Positions 46,437 to 55,754 of a stretch of DNA of 64,000 nt are shown here, piece by piece (position 1 is the stretch's first letter; each line of letters starts with the position of its first letter). A model generated the notes under the pieces. It made no database searches, was not told the origin of the DNA, and saw only the letters and a list, made by a program, of their open reading frames with translations. The stretch spans positions 248,001 to 312,000 of the forward strand of contig NZ_UAWH01000015.1 in NCBI RefSeq assembly GCF_900447045.1, given 5' to 3'. A program made the position numbers and the translations under genes. This stretch comes from Clostridium paraputrificum (GTDB lineage: Bacteria; Bacillota; Clostridia; Clostridiales; Clostridiaceae).

Positions 46437-46481
46437 TTAATAGGTATGAAAGAATTAAACTAATTTATACATACCTATTAA
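46437..46481. terminator. convergent terminator
   Basis: TTAATAGGTATG and its complement form a 12-bp stem around 21 bases, between the 33-residue frame and the M28 peptidase gene. Confidence 0.6.
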
Positions 46482-46485
46482 GTTT

Positions 46486-48102
46486 CTATTTTATATAATT
46501 TATAAATGCTATAATTGTAGTTAGAGAAATTATAGCAAGTAGTAATACCACTCCTAAAGCACCTATTGTTAATGCAATATATATATTCCATATAACAGGT
46601 ACAAACATTATTATACTAAGAGCTGCTGGAATCACTGCTATAAGTTTGTTTATACCTTTCTTTAATAAACCAAATATAATTAATGAAATTACTGCTGGCC
46701 AAAGGAATAAATAACTAGCTCCCTTTAAAGTAAACATTGTAACCACTAGGAATATAATATTAAATCCTATAGATCCTATTATTATCCCCTCTTTATTTTC
46801 ACTACTTCTAGAAATCTTACCTATAAAGATAGTAGTTAGTATAGTAAGTAGTATCAAGAAAGTACCCAAAATAATATCATCACCAGGCACTTTTGGCATA
46901 TATGTTATCTTAAATGGCATTCCTGTTATTAATGAAATTATATATGAAACTACAACTCCACCAACAAGTGATATAATTCCTATTAAAAGCCATATTCCTG
47001 TATATTTTAAAGTGCTTCTAATAGATATATTAAATTTTCTAATAACTAAGAATGTAGCTACTATAATTAAAATCATTAATCCAAATGCTATAGTTGTTGA
47101 ATAATTTATAAATACATTAGGTAATAAAGTAAAGAATATAGCATCCTCATTAGAATCTAGATATCCTTCTTCACCATAATCAGCATTATATACGAATTCT
47201 TCTACTACAGGAAGGATTTGTTCTCCATAATGCTGAAGACTTGTATCACTTACATTCTCATAGTTATCTTTTGGTGTATGATAATAATCTAAGCTATTTA
47301 AAACTGCAAAGTTTATACCTTGTAATCCCATTTTTTTAAATTCACTAAAGTCTGAACCATTTGGCATTTTACTATATACATCTGCTGCTAAGGAATATGA
47401 TATAGGTAAATTCGCTTTTTTATATAGGTCTATTACTTTTTTATTATTTGAGCTTGTCTCAAACATTAATGCTGGGCCTTTAATTCCTCTAGCTTCTATA
47501 TTTACAACATATTCTACATTTTCATATAATGAGAAATTATTGTTCATTTCTTCTTTTGCTCCAAGAAGCCCCATCTCTTCACCATCTGTTATTAAGATCT
47601 TTATTCCATTTTCAAGAGGCTTGTCTTGTTCTTTAATAACTCTAAGTATTTCTAAACTTGTAGATATACCATAGCCTGCATCAGCTGCTCCTAAAGAACC
47701 TTCCGCTTCTCCATCTCTCTTTTTAGGTGATGAGTCATAGTGAGATGCTAATAAAATATATTTTCCATCTTCTCCATTCTTACCATCAATCTTTGTATAA
47801 ATATTGTTTATGTCTACTATTTTTCCATTTCTATCTTCTACATTTTCATAAGTGAAAACTTCAGTGTCTAATCCTAATTCATTAAGCTCTTGTAAAATAT
47901 AATTCCTTACTTTAGCCAACGCATCTACATCATAAATTGAATGTGGCTCCTTAGCAATTTCTTTTATATGTTCTTTAGCCCTCTCTGCTGAAAAGGCACC
48001 TTTTTCAGCTCCTTTGCTCATAGGTGTGTAAAGTGATAATCCCCCTAAAATACTAGCTATTATGCATGTTATCAATACTATTATCCATGTTTTCTTTTTC
48101 AT
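46486..48102 (-). CDS. membrane-anchored M28-family peptidase
   Basis: This 538-residue protein is a zinc aminopeptidase of the M28 family with a polytopic C-terminus. A membrane segment or signal is at about residues 5-26. The catalytic domain (30-295) has the metal ligands His in ASHYDSSPK, Asp in AADAGYG, Glu-Glu in DGEEMG, an acidic ligand in NIEARG and His in YYHTPKD. From about residue 328 there are six or seven membrane segments to the end. The catalytic domain should face outside. Its substrate is probably a peptide or an acyl-linked amino acid. GAGAGGACAC precedes the ATG. Confidence 0.88.
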   Translation of the reverse strand: MKKKTWIIVLITCIIASILGGLSLYTPMSKGAEKGAFSAERAKEHIKEIAKEPHSIYDVDALAKVRNYILQELNELGLDTEVFTYENVEDRNGKIVDINNIYTKIDGKNGEDGKYILLASHYDSSPKKRDGEAEGSLGAADAGYGISTSLEILRVIKEQDKPLENGIKILITDGEEMGLLGAKEEMNNNFSLYENVEYVVNIEARGIKGPALMFETSSNNKKVIDLYKKANLPISYSLAADVYSKMPNGSDFSEFKKMGLQGINFAVLNSLDYYHTPKDNYENVSDTSLQHYGEQILPVVEEFVYNADYGEEGYLDSNEDAIFFTLLPNVFINYSTTIAFGLMILIIVATFLVIRKFNISIRSTLKYTGIWLLIGIISLVGGVVVSYIISLITGMPFKITYMPKVPGDDIILGTFLILLTILTTIFIGKISRSSENKEGIIIGSIGFNIIFLVVTMFTLKGASYLFLWPAVISLIIFGLLKKGINKLIAVIPAALSIIMFVPVIWNIYIALTIGALGVVLLLAIISLTTIIAFINYIK

Positions 48103-48211
48103 ATTGTGTCCTCTCTTATAAGTAATTTATCTTTTATGGGTATTAGATTATCATAAATTATTTTGATAGTCAAATTATTTTATAATAAAATAATAACTTA
48201 AATAAAAAGAA

Positions 48212-48240
48212 AGAAGCCCAATCATTAATCGAGCTCCCTT
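48212..48240 (-). terminator. terminator after the FliB-like pseudogene
   Basis: On the minus strand AGCTCGAT pairs with ATTGGGCT, using two G-U pairs, around five bases, with T-rich sequence after it. Confidence 0.45.
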
Positions 48241-48241
48241 C

Positions 48242-49362
48242 TTACCTAATAAGTATTTTTTCATAAACTTTATTGTGTTCAATATCCTTACTGATAGATT
48301 GAATCACTCTTAATATTACATATTCTGTGATTTCTTCTTCATTACCTACTGCAATTCCAATTACGTATGCCTTAATTACTTTATAAATATTAATAAGATA
48401 GTTAATGCCTAGATATAGGTCTTCGCCTTTATTAAATGGTATCAAGTCTGTAAATACCTTATTAACCAAATAGTTTTCAAATATATACTCAAAGGAATCT
48501 AATTGGCTATTAAGTTCATTAAACACGTCTAAGTTATCTAGACCAGCTTTATATTCCTTAATGCATTGCTTTAATCTAACACTCTTTATATTCTTTGATA
48601 GTTCATCACTGCATAGTATAGAATAAAATTTTTCATCACCATCAAAAGCTTCTTTCCTTATAGATGTAAAGTCATAATCCTCTGAAGAAAAATCTTCGAT
48701 TATATCTTCTATGACGTCAAAGTCCTCTTCTTTAAAAGCATCCTCTAGTATATTAAAGAAATGCTTTAATATACTTAATCTGAATTCTATAGAATAACTT
48801 CTATTTTGAATAATATTAATTGTAATTAATCTAATATCCCAGAAATATTGAAGCAAATTATCACTATATTCAAAGGCTTCACTATCTATTATTCTTCTTA
48901 TTTCTATATTATCTATATCAAGTTCATCTTCAATTTCAATAAATTCCATCTTTTCCTTATTCAAAAGAGAATTTAAACAAATCTCATAACAAGATGTTAA
49001 TCCACTCATTTCATAAACATCATCAATTATATTATAAACTCTAGGATAATTCTTACAGGTGATACACAAATGTTCTTCGCCAATGTTACCGTGAATATCA
49101 CAAAGCATATTCGAGTTTAAAAATGGGCATTTTTTTCATTTTCTAAAATCATGAATCCATGGTTAAAAATATCATGTTCATAATTATTTACTTTATACTT
49201 CCCGTTAACTAACTTATTAAGCTTACTTTCTGAATTTTCATACCTATTATAGGTATTTTCATCTATATTTATATCCCATCCAACACAACAAGTATCAATA
49301 CACTTAGAGCTAACACATTTAAAACCTACCATGTACCTAGGGATAAACATATTTACTTTCAT
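48242..49362 (-). pseudogene. frameshifted FliB-like flagellin lysine N-methylase
   Basis: Two frames (49117-49362 and 48242-49108) form one FliB-type protein of about 373 residues. The first half has CVSSKCIDTCCVGWDINID, a metal-binding cysteine cluster. The second has MLCDIHGNIGEEHLCITCKN followed by YPRVYN, the second cluster. The frame changes at a run of seven A (T run at 49130-49136); adding one A gives ENEKKCPFLN and joins both clusters. GGAG precedes the ATG at 49362. The family is reported to methylate lysines of flagellin, but homologues occur in non-motile clostridia and no flagellar gene is present here. It may be a true loss, phase variation or an error. Confidence 0.75.
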
Positions 49363-49427
49363 ATTTTTCTCCAATCTTTCATTATCAATTATCATAATAG
49401 TTTATTTGAAAACAGATGTAAACTTAT

Positions 49428-50849
49428 TTATTTTCCTAAAGCAACCTCATTTAAGTTATTGCCACTTAAAACAAGTATATCATTTTCTAAAATCTCAGTA
49501 GATCCCTTTGGTACAATAACTTGGCCATTTCTTTTTATCATTACTATTAATATATCATCTGGAATTTCTGCATCCATAATTGTTTTGTTCATCCACTTAC
49601 TACTTCTAGACACATTATATTCTAAAAGCATTGTTGATTTATCTTCCTGATAGTCATTAAATGTTTTTAAAACTGTTGTGTCATTATCAACAAGATCTAA
49701 TTTTTGTGCTACCTTTGGTAAAAGAGTACCTTGAACAGACACTGAAATTAGCGCTATGAAAAATATTATATGAAAAATATCATTTTCTATAGGCACACCA
49801 GAAGTAATTGCAAAAATAGCAAAAACTATTGATGCAGCACCTCTTAACCCTACCCAAGAAATAAGTATTTGTTCTTTAATAGGAGTTTTAAATCCCCTAA
49901 GAATAAAATGTGTAGCTATTGGTCTTGCAATAAAAATCATAAATATAGAAATGATGATTGAAACTCCAATAACCTCAGGTAATCTTGATGGGAAAGATAA
50001 TAATCCCAACATAAAGAATAACATTATTTGCATTATCCATGATATTCCGTCAAAGAAAACAACCAAACTCTTTTTATGAGGAATCTTACTATTACCAAGT
50101 ATTATTCCCGAAATATATACACTTAAGTAGCCGTTACCCCCTATAAATTCACTTAATGCATAGGCTAAAATAGCTATCGCAATAATAAATATACTATAAA
50201 AACCTTCAAGTTCAAAGTTAGCCCTTCTTATTATAAAAACTGTAGCTTTAGCAAGAACAACTCCAAGGAGTATTCCAAATATAACTTGCTTTAATATCAT
50301 AGGAACTATACTCCAACTTAAGCCACTAGACATTATCATTATAATACTTAGTGTCATCATATATGCAATTGGGTCATTACTTCCACTTTCTACTTCTAAT
50401 AATGATGCAATTTCACTTTTTAAATTTAATTTCTGTGATCTTAAAATAGTAAAGACTGAAGCGGCATCTGTAGATCCAACGATTGAACCTATAAGTAGTC
50501 CTTCTAAAAGACTTGTATTTAGAATAAAATAACAAAACACTCCTGTTAGTAACGATGTTATTATTACCCCAAAGGTAGACATGAGTATTGATTGATTGGC
50601 TACTGGTTTAGCCATTTTCCAGTTGGTACCGAAGCCTCCGTAGAACATTATAAAAACTAGTGCAATAGAACACAGTTTACTAGTTAAATCATAATTATCA
50701 AAATATATTCCTACTATTCCATCAGAACCAAACAACATTCCAAGAACTATGAATATAAGAAGCATTGGGACTCCAAATTTGTATAACATCTTACTAGATG
50801 TTATGCAGATTAGTAATACTAATCCACTTATAATCATTAATTCAACCAT
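49428..50849 (-). CDS. K+/H+ antiporter, NhaP2-like, with TrkA-C domain
   Basis: This 473-residue protein is a cation-proton antiporter of the CPA1/NhaP2 type. It has 12 or 13 membrane segments over residues 1-385, with the conserved GSTDAASVF and ESGSNDPIAYM motifs that hold the exchange Asp and Asn/Asp. The C-terminal part (about 400-473) is a TrkA-C type cytoplasmic domain that may sense a nucleotide or an ion. GGAGGTAAT precedes the ATG. It lies alone between the FliB-like gene and the sporulation island. It probably exports K+ or Na+ in exchange for protons. Confidence 0.9.
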   Translation of the reverse strand: MVELMIISGLVLLICITSSKMLYKFGVPMLLIFIVLGMLFGSDGIVGIYFDNYDLTSKLCSIALVFIMFYGGFGTNWKMAKPVANQSILMSTFGVIITSLLTGVFCYFILNTSLLEGLLIGSIVGSTDAASVFTILRSQKLNLKSEIASLLEVESGSNDPIAYMMTLSIIMIMSSGLSWSIVPMILKQVIFGILLGVVLAKATVFIIRRANFELEGFYSIFIIAIAILAYALSEFIGGNGYLSVYISGIILGNSKIPHKKSLVVFFDGISWIMQIMLFFMLGLLSFPSRLPEVIGVSIIISIFMIFIARPIATHFILRGFKTPIKEQILISWVGLRGAASIVFAIFAITSGVPIENDIFHIIFFIALISVSVQGTLLPKVAQKLDLVDNDTTVLKTFNDYQEDKSTMLLEYNVSRSSKWMNKTIMDAEIPDDILIVMIKRNGQVIVPKGSTEILENDILVLSGNNLNEVALGK

Positions 50850-50977
50850 ATTACCTCCTTATGATATTATTTTCATTATTATTATACAAAAAAATTCTCT
50901 TATATATATTCATTTTAGCAATATGTTTACATTATTCATATAAATATAAATTAATTGTTAAATAATTTCAAAAATTT

Positions 50978-51001
50978 AGAGTACAGACTTCTCTGTACTC
51001 T
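50978..51001 (-). terminator. terminator of the DUF4489 pair
   Basis: AGAGTACAGA and its complement form a perfect 10-bp stem around four bases, with a short T run on the minus strand. It lies 16 bases past the stop codon. Confidence 0.65.
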
Positions 51002-51016
51002 TATATACTTTGTTTA

Positions 51017-51529
51017 TTAACAAATTTTTTCTACAGCTATTGCAGAAACTTGAGCACTCACACTTGTTCCAGCTTGAATTAAAGTAGCATTAGATATTTC
51101 TACTGTATAAGTGCAGCATCCACAACATTCTCCACTATCGCACATTTGGAATTCAAAAGTTTTACCAGATAGAGTATTTATTGCAGAGCTTGATGTTAAC
51201 GAACTACCAACAGATTGAGAACATCCATTGCAACATTTTGTTACTCTAAAAGTTAAGCTTGGTATAGCTCCTAATGGTGCATTAATCAATGCTGTAACAT
51301 GAATTAATACAGTTGGGCATCTTAATCCCCTTGTATCAATAGTTACGCTTCCGACTGCATAAGGATTTCTTATGCTTGCTCCTGCTAAATCTAATATAGG
51401 GAGTGGACCTGCTGATCCAGATCCGCAACTCATTATCATTTTTCCAGGAGTTTGTGGCCTACAAGTTTCAGCTGGATCTGCTACTGCTAATTCATCATTA
51501 GCTACGTTATTTCCACATGAAGTTGCCAT
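51017..51529 (-). CDS. DUF4489 cysteine-rich protein, copy 2
   Basis: This 170-residue protein resembles the DUF4489 family of clostridia. It has 13 cysteines, including KCCNGC and ECCGCC, in a beta-rich context: PILDLAGASI, VTIDTRGLRCP and CTYTVEISNATL. No signal peptide or membrane segment is visible. Its neighbour upstream (51560-52078) is a paralogue sharing GPLPILDLAGASI and the ECCGCC-like cluster, and the 30-base gap implies one transcript. GGAGGTAAT precedes the ATG. Cysteine cross-linked spore-surface protein is the likely role, by context. Confidence 0.75.
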   Translation of the reverse strand: MATSCGNNVANDELAVADPAETCRPQTPGKMIMSCGSGSAGPLPILDLAGASIRNPYAVGSVTIDTRGLRCPTVLIHVTALINAPLGAIPSLTFRVTKCCNGCSQSVGSSLTSSSAINTLSGKTFEFQMCDSGECCGCCTYTVEISNATLIQAGTSVSAQVSAIAVEKIC

Positions 51530-51559
51530 TATATTACCTCCAATTCTTATTTGATTAAA

Positions 51560-52078
51560 TTAGCTACAAGCTTTTTCTACTGCTAAAGCTGAAATATTAC
51601 CACTTATTGTAGTACCAGCTTGTGCCAATGTTGCATTAGATATTTCTACTGAATAGGTAGCACATCCGCAGCATTGTCCACAGTCACAGAATTGGAATGC
51701 AAAAGACTCACTGTGTAATGCATCAATAGCATCACTATAGTTGTAGCTTCCGCCTACTGCTTGAGTACATCCATCTATTGTTCTAACTAATCTAAATGTT
51801 ATATTTGGCAATACACCTATAGGAATGTTAATTAATCCTGTAAAATTAATTAAAACACAAGGGCACTTCATTGCTCTTGTATCTATAGTTACGCTAGCAA
51901 GTGAATAAGGATTAATAATACTTGCCCCTGCAAGGTCTAATATTGGTAATGGCCCAACTGCTCCAGCTCCACAACTTAAAATTGCTTTACCTGGTTCAGG
52001 CGCAGCACAACTTTTTCTAGAGTCTGAGTCAGTTACTGCTAAAGCTGTATTTGAACGATTTTGACAATTTGTAATCAT
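51560..52078 (-). CDS. DUF4489 cysteine-rich protein, copy 1
   Basis: This 172-residue paralogue of the downstream gene has 12 cysteines, including CDCGQCCGCATYSVEISNAT. The two proteins align over most of their length, with the same AGPLPILDLAGAS type block and the same end (AVEKxC). GGAGGAA precedes the ATG. A sigma-K-like promoter lies about 70 bases upstream. Tandem duplication of a Cys-rich surface protein is typical for spore coat or exosporium genes. Other roles cannot be excluded. Confidence 0.78.
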   Translation of the reverse strand: MITNCQNRSNTALAVTDSDSRKSCAAPEPGKAILSCGAGAVGPLPILDLAGASIINPYSLASVTIDTRAMKCPCVLINFTGLINIPIGVLPNITFRLVRTIDGCTQAVGGSYNYSDAIDALHSESFAFQFCDCGQCCGCATYSVEISNATLAQAGTTISGNISALAVEKACS

Positions 52079-52147
52079 AATCTTCCTCCATAAATATATT
52101 TGAATTTTACTAGAAAGCTTATTTTAATTAAGACTATCCTTTACTTA

Positions 52148-52174
52148 TATAATATGTTCTACACTCTAAAGGGT
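52148..52174 (-). promoter_or_regulatory. candidate sigma-K promoter of the DUF4489 pair
   Basis: On the minus strand AC (52173-52174) is followed by 16 bases and then CATATTATA (52148-52156), which fits the sigma-K consensus AC-N16-CATANNNTA of the late mother-cell programme. Confidence 0.65.
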
Positions 52175-52240
52175 GATATGTAACCAAACATTTTTAGACA
52201 AAAACTTTTATATTATATATTATTATGTTACTAAATATTA

Positions 52241-52268
52241 AAAAGAGTGATAAAAAAACCACTCTTTT
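52241..52268 (-). terminator. terminator of the 379-residue gene
   Basis: AAAAGAGTG and its complement flank 10 bases, with T residues on both sides. It lies 22 bases past the stop codon. Confidence 0.7.
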
Positions 52269-52290
52269 TTAATAGAATTATAGCTATATC

Positions 52291-53430
52291 TTATCTTCTA
52301 CATCCGCATCTTCTTGGCTTTGTAGCTACATCTCCAGTATCATTGCCATTGCAATCAGATTCTCTGCTTGCATCATGACATTCCACTCCACATGGATTTG
52401 TAAATACTGCTAATTCTTCAGATGTAGTATGACGAATATTATGATTAACTAGGAAAGAATATCCAACAGTTGCGTGAATATAACCCTCACCATAATCTCC
52501 ATATCTTTCAGTTGTTTCAACACAGTCAGCTGATAAACAATGTTCAAGTTTTATATTACTTCTAACAGTTCTTCCATCACTTGGAACACTTACTCTTCCA
52601 TATAGATTTACAGGTGTAAAGTTTAATCCTACATCAGTTCCGCAACCTTCACCATTTCCTAAAGTATCTTTCTTTGTAATTTCTACTGGATTTACAGTTA
52701 TTCTCGAACCATTACCATAAAGATCACCATAACAACTATAATCCTTTGTAGCTGTAAAAGGTCTATTTCCTATTCTTCCCTTAATTTTAATCTTTAAGTT
52801 ATCAACATGATATCTAACACCTTGTTTAAACACTCTTGATTTAGGAACTACAGCATTTTCTTGCTCAGCATTACATCTAGTTCTGTTTGCTGTACCCTCA
52901 AACTCATCATATAAATTTACAATTGAAGGTATATTAGTATTGCATTTTAAATTTTCATCATCTACAGCATTGTCAGGATAGTTATATACTGCTACTCCTG
53001 TTCCTGGTACAGCTGAAAACACTTTGTCTTCCATATCATATCTTACACAAATATTACCTTCTCCTAAAGCATTTGGATTAGTATGGGCTATTCCTTCAGT
53101 TGTATCATCATCTTTAATTCCGATATTATCATAGCATAACGAAATTTCATCTATGCATACTGCATCCCCAACTCTGTATTGAGTATTACAGCTTGGATTT
53201 TTAGGATCATAATTGTCAATAGCAAATACTTCATCTTTATCAGCAAATTGTAAACTTTCTAAATACACACAGTCATGAATTTTTTCAGCTAATATTCCTA
53301 CACATTTAGCATTTGATATATTTGTACATTTTACTTCTAACTCAGAAGATTCATCTGGAGCACAATTTGTCTTAAAGTTCTCTTGTTCACAAGGCTCAAC
53401 TATATTCCCTTCGTTACCTCTTATTTCCAT
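52291..53430 (-). CDS. cysteine-rich spore-surface-type protein
   Basis: This 379-residue protein has about 20 cysteines spread over its length and a final arginine- and cysteine-rich RRCGCRR. Its blocks AKCVGILAEKIHDCVYLESLQ, IVNLYDEFEGTANRTR, FKQGVRYHVDNLKIKIKG, GLNFTPVNLYG and YSFLVNHNIRHTT recur in the upstream paralogue at 53575-54567. No signal peptide is visible, as expected for a protein made in the mother cell. GGAGG precedes the ATG, and a sigma-K-like promoter lies about 60 bases upstream. Cysteine-rich exosporium proteins are known from C. sporogenes; I do not claim orthology. Confidence 0.7.
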   Translation of the reverse strand: MEIRGNEGNIVEPCEQENFKTNCAPDESSELEVKCTNISNAKCVGILAEKIHDCVYLESLQFADKDEVFAIDNYDPKNPSCNTQYRVGDAVCIDEISLCYDNIGIKDDDTTEGIAHTNPNALGEGNICVRYDMEDKVFSAVPGTGVAVYNYPDNAVDDENLKCNTNIPSIVNLYDEFEGTANRTRCNAEQENAVVPKSRVFKQGVRYHVDNLKIKIKGRIGNRPFTATKDYSCYGDLYGNGSRITVNPVEITKKDTLGNGEGCGTDVGLNFTPVNLYGRVSVPSDGRTVRSNIKLEHCLSADCVETTERYGDYGEGYIHATVGYSFLVNHNIRHTTSEELAVFTNPCGVECHDASRESDCNGNDTGDVATKPRRCGCRR

Positions 53431-53490
53431 ATACAGTTCCTCCTGTTATTTATCTTTCAAATACATATAAATATTTACATTTATATAATT

Positions 53491-53517
53491 TATTCTATGA
53501 TACTTTTTGACAAATGT
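53491..53517 (-). promoter_or_regulatory. candidate sigma-K promoter of the 379-residue gene
   Basis: On the minus strand AC (53516-53517), a 16-base spacer and CATAGAATA (53491-53499) match the sigma-K consensus, with the same geometry as at the two neighbouring minus-strand promoters. Confidence 0.6.
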
Positions 53518-53574
53518 TCCTTGGTAAATACTATATTTGACAGTTCTCTTTGTTTTAAAAATTACAAATATATT

Positions 53575-54567
53575 CTACATATTTTCTTCAGAAACCCTCT
53601 TATTACAAATAACTCCTTTTTTATCAATAAATACTCCTATTTTTTCCTTAGTACTATGATAAATTTTCTGTGTTACTAAAAATGAATATTTAACTAATCC
53701 ATTTAAAGTATTGCCTCCCATATACCTAGAAAATGGAAGAATGTTTTCTATAGAAAGTCTTGAATCTAATTTGATTTTAAGCTGTACCCTTCTATTATCA
53801 TTTGGAATATTCAAATCTCCACATAAATTAACAGGAGAAAAATTCAATCCTACTTCTGGAAAGTCTACTTCTTCATTTTTATATTCATTTACTCTATCCA
53901 AACTAGTAATCTCTGCAGGATTACTAATTATATAATTACCATCCCTATCAATGTCATATTTTTTATAACTTTTAATTCCTTCAAAAGTCTTACAACCTAT
54001 TTTGCCACTTATTTTTATCTCTAAGCCATCAATAAAATATCTTACTCCATGTTTAAAAATACTTACTCTAAAATTAGAATTAGAGTTTCTCTTAAAGTAA
54101 CCATTAAATTCTCTATATATGGTGATTATCTCCGGAATCTTTTCTTCTTTATTTTCTACTGGTATTTCCCTTATTTCATGAGCTGATTCCTTACTTCCAA
54201 CTAAATCCACTTTGCTTCCATCAACTTCTACACAGATGAAATCTTCATTATTATTGACACCATCTTTATAATCCTCCATAATGCCTATAAAGTTATAAAA
54301 AATATCAAACTTCTCAATAGAAATTTTATCACCTACAGTGTAATCTTCCTCTCCTTCTGTTATTATTGTAAACTCCTCATTTTTTACGCTAACTTGATTA
54401 CTAGTTAAATAAATACAGTCATAAATTTTATCAGCTACTATTCCTTCACATTTAACATTACTTATATCATTTGCTTCCTGCTTTATTTCATATGTAAACT
54501 CTAAAGCGTCAACTTTATTTATCTCATGAATACAATCCTCTAATAAAAATTCATTCTTTTCTTTCAA
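53575..54567 (-). CDS. cysteine-poor paralogue of the spore-surface protein
   Basis: This 330-residue protein aligns with the downstream 379-residue protein from VKCEGIVADKIYDCIYLTS onward, and shares FKHGVRYFIDGLEIKISG, GLNFSPVNLCG and YSFLVTQKIYHSTKE. It has only seven cysteines, and its N- and C-termini differ. The start is a TTG with GGAGG six bases upstream. A sigma-K-like promoter lies about 30 bases upstream. Divergence of Cys content between paralogues suggests different cross-linking roles in the same layer. Function is inferred from context only. Confidence 0.68.
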   Translation of the reverse strand: MKEKNEFLLEDCIHEINKVDALEFTYEIKQEANDISNVKCEGIVADKIYDCIYLTSNQVSVKNEEFTIITEGEEDYTVGDKISIEKFDIFYNFIGIMEDYKDGVNNNEDFICVEVDGSKVDLVGSKESAHEIREIPVENKEEKIPEIITIYREFNGYFKRNSNSNFRVSIFKHGVRYFIDGLEIKISGKIGCKTFEGIKSYKKYDIDRDGNYIISNPAEITSLDRVNEYKNEEVDFPEVGLNFSPVNLCGDLNIPNDNRRVQLKIKLDSRLSIENILPFSRYMGGNTLNGLVKYSFLVTQKIYHSTKEKIGVFIDKKGVICNKRVSEENM

Positions 54568-54595
54568 ATCTGATCCTCCAAAATTAATAGTAATT

Positions 54596-54622
54596 TATAA
54601 TATGAGTTTACTTTATATATGT
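54596..54622 (-). promoter_or_regulatory. candidate sigma-K promoter of the cysteine-poor paralogue
   Basis: On the minus strand AC (54621-54622), 16 bases and CATATTATA (54596-54604) match the sigma-K consensus exactly. Confidence 0.65.
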
Positions 54623-54646
54623 TTCTCTTTCACATTAAACATGTAC

Positions 54647-54674
54647 ACAATAAACAATATAAAAATATATTATA
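54647..54674 (+). promoter_or_regulatory. weak sigma-K-like promoter, plus strand
   Basis: AC (54647-54648), 17 bases and TATATTATA (54666-54674) resemble the sigma-K consensus apart from T in place of the first C. It lies 30 bases upstream of the plus-strand gene and makes it a possible part of the same regulon. Confidence 0.3.
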
Positions 54675-54704
54675 TAAATAGAATTAATTTTAAGGAGGAT
54701 ATCT

Positions 54705-55742
54705 ATGTCTTTTAAAAGAAAATTCAACACCTTAATACGTAAATCAGATAACTCAATATGTGAGTTTAGTAATGATAATGGAATTGAATTATATATCTAT
54801 GATAAAAATAAAGAACCAATATGTAAAAAAAGACTTGTTACAGGTATTAATGGCTTTTCTAATTCTTTCTTTAATATTGATAGTAATGATTCTATATATG
54901 GAATTGTTAGCAGCAAGGATAATCCCCTACTCTATTTCTACATTAGTTCAAAATTCATATATAAGAGTGAATTACTTAAAAGTTCTAACTCTATAGAGAA
55001 AATCACCTTTCCATATATAAAAAAAATTGGTGATAAGATACACATTTTTTATTACCTTGTTGATGTAACACAAGTTGATAGAGGTAAATTAATACATTAT
55101 TATTACGATGGTTCTAACTGGAATAAGTCTCAAATTGATAATATTGAATATTTTATATTGTCCAATTTCGTCGTTACCTTTAAAGAGGATGTTCCTACTA
55201 TCTTCTATCTAAATAGTACTAAGGGGCATGAAGAAGTTTTTATATCTAATTTTAATAAAGATAACCTATCTTGGAACCATCCTGTTCAAGTTACTAATAC
55301 ACATAAAACTAAGGTTTATTTGTCAGTTGTTGAAGTTCCCCAAAATACTTATCACATAGTATTTTCTGAAAAGAATAATGATAAATATTATTGCACTTAT
55401 TATAGTGGCCAATTAAAAAACAATTCATTTATTAAGAAAGACTATTTTATCATTCAAGATACTATTGCTTGTGAATTCCCTCATATTTTAAGAATTAAAA
55501 ACGAACTTTATATTCAATGGATTGAATTTAGCGAGTTATTTACTACATTCTCAAAGGATAATGGCTTTACATGGAGCAAACCTAACTTCTTTACAAATGA
55601 CTCCGATAATTCAGTTATAAGATATGATTATAAATCTAATTTTATAAGAGATAAAAACAATGATATATGCAATATATACTCATATGAAGATATATTCTCT
55701 ATATTAGGAATTTCAAGCAACCCAATTTTACTAACTAATTAA
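54705..55742 (+). CDS. beta-propeller-like protein with Asp-box
   Basis: This 345-residue protein has no signal peptide. It is made of short repeated strands, and near residue 288 has SKDNGFTWSKP, which fits the Asp-box (SxDxGxTW) of sialidase-like beta-propellers. Only one clear box is seen, and no catalytic set of a sialidase is recognisable, so binding is more likely than hydrolysis. GGAGG precedes the ATG. It is divergent from the cysteine-poor paralogue, and the next gene follows 12 bases after its stop codon. A spore-surface role is inferred from the neighbours. Confidence 0.6.
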   Translation: MSFKRKFNTLIRKSDNSICEFSNDNGIELYIYDKNKEPICKKRLVTGINGFSNSFFNIDSNDSIYGIVSSKDNPLLYFYISSKFIYKSELLKSSNSIEKITFPYIKKIGDKIHIFYYLVDVTQVDRGKLIHYYYDGSNWNKSQIDNIEYFILSNFVVTFKEDVPTIFYLNSTKGHEEVFISNFNKDNLSWNHPVQVTNTHKTKVYLSVVEVPQNTYHIVFSEKNNDKYYCTYYSGQLKNNSFIKKDYFIIQDTIACEFPHILRIKNELYIQWIEFSELFTTFSKDNGFTWSKPNFFTNDSDNSVIRYDYKSNFIRDKNNDICNIYSYEDIFSILGISSNPILLTN

Positions 55743-55754
55743 GGAGGTTTTACT

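Noticed and set aside
53383..53679. A plus-strand frame of 98 codons overlapping two spore-surface genes
   Set aside because: It is rich in Phe, Ile and Tyr from AT-rich DNA and overlaps real genes, promoter and terminator signals.
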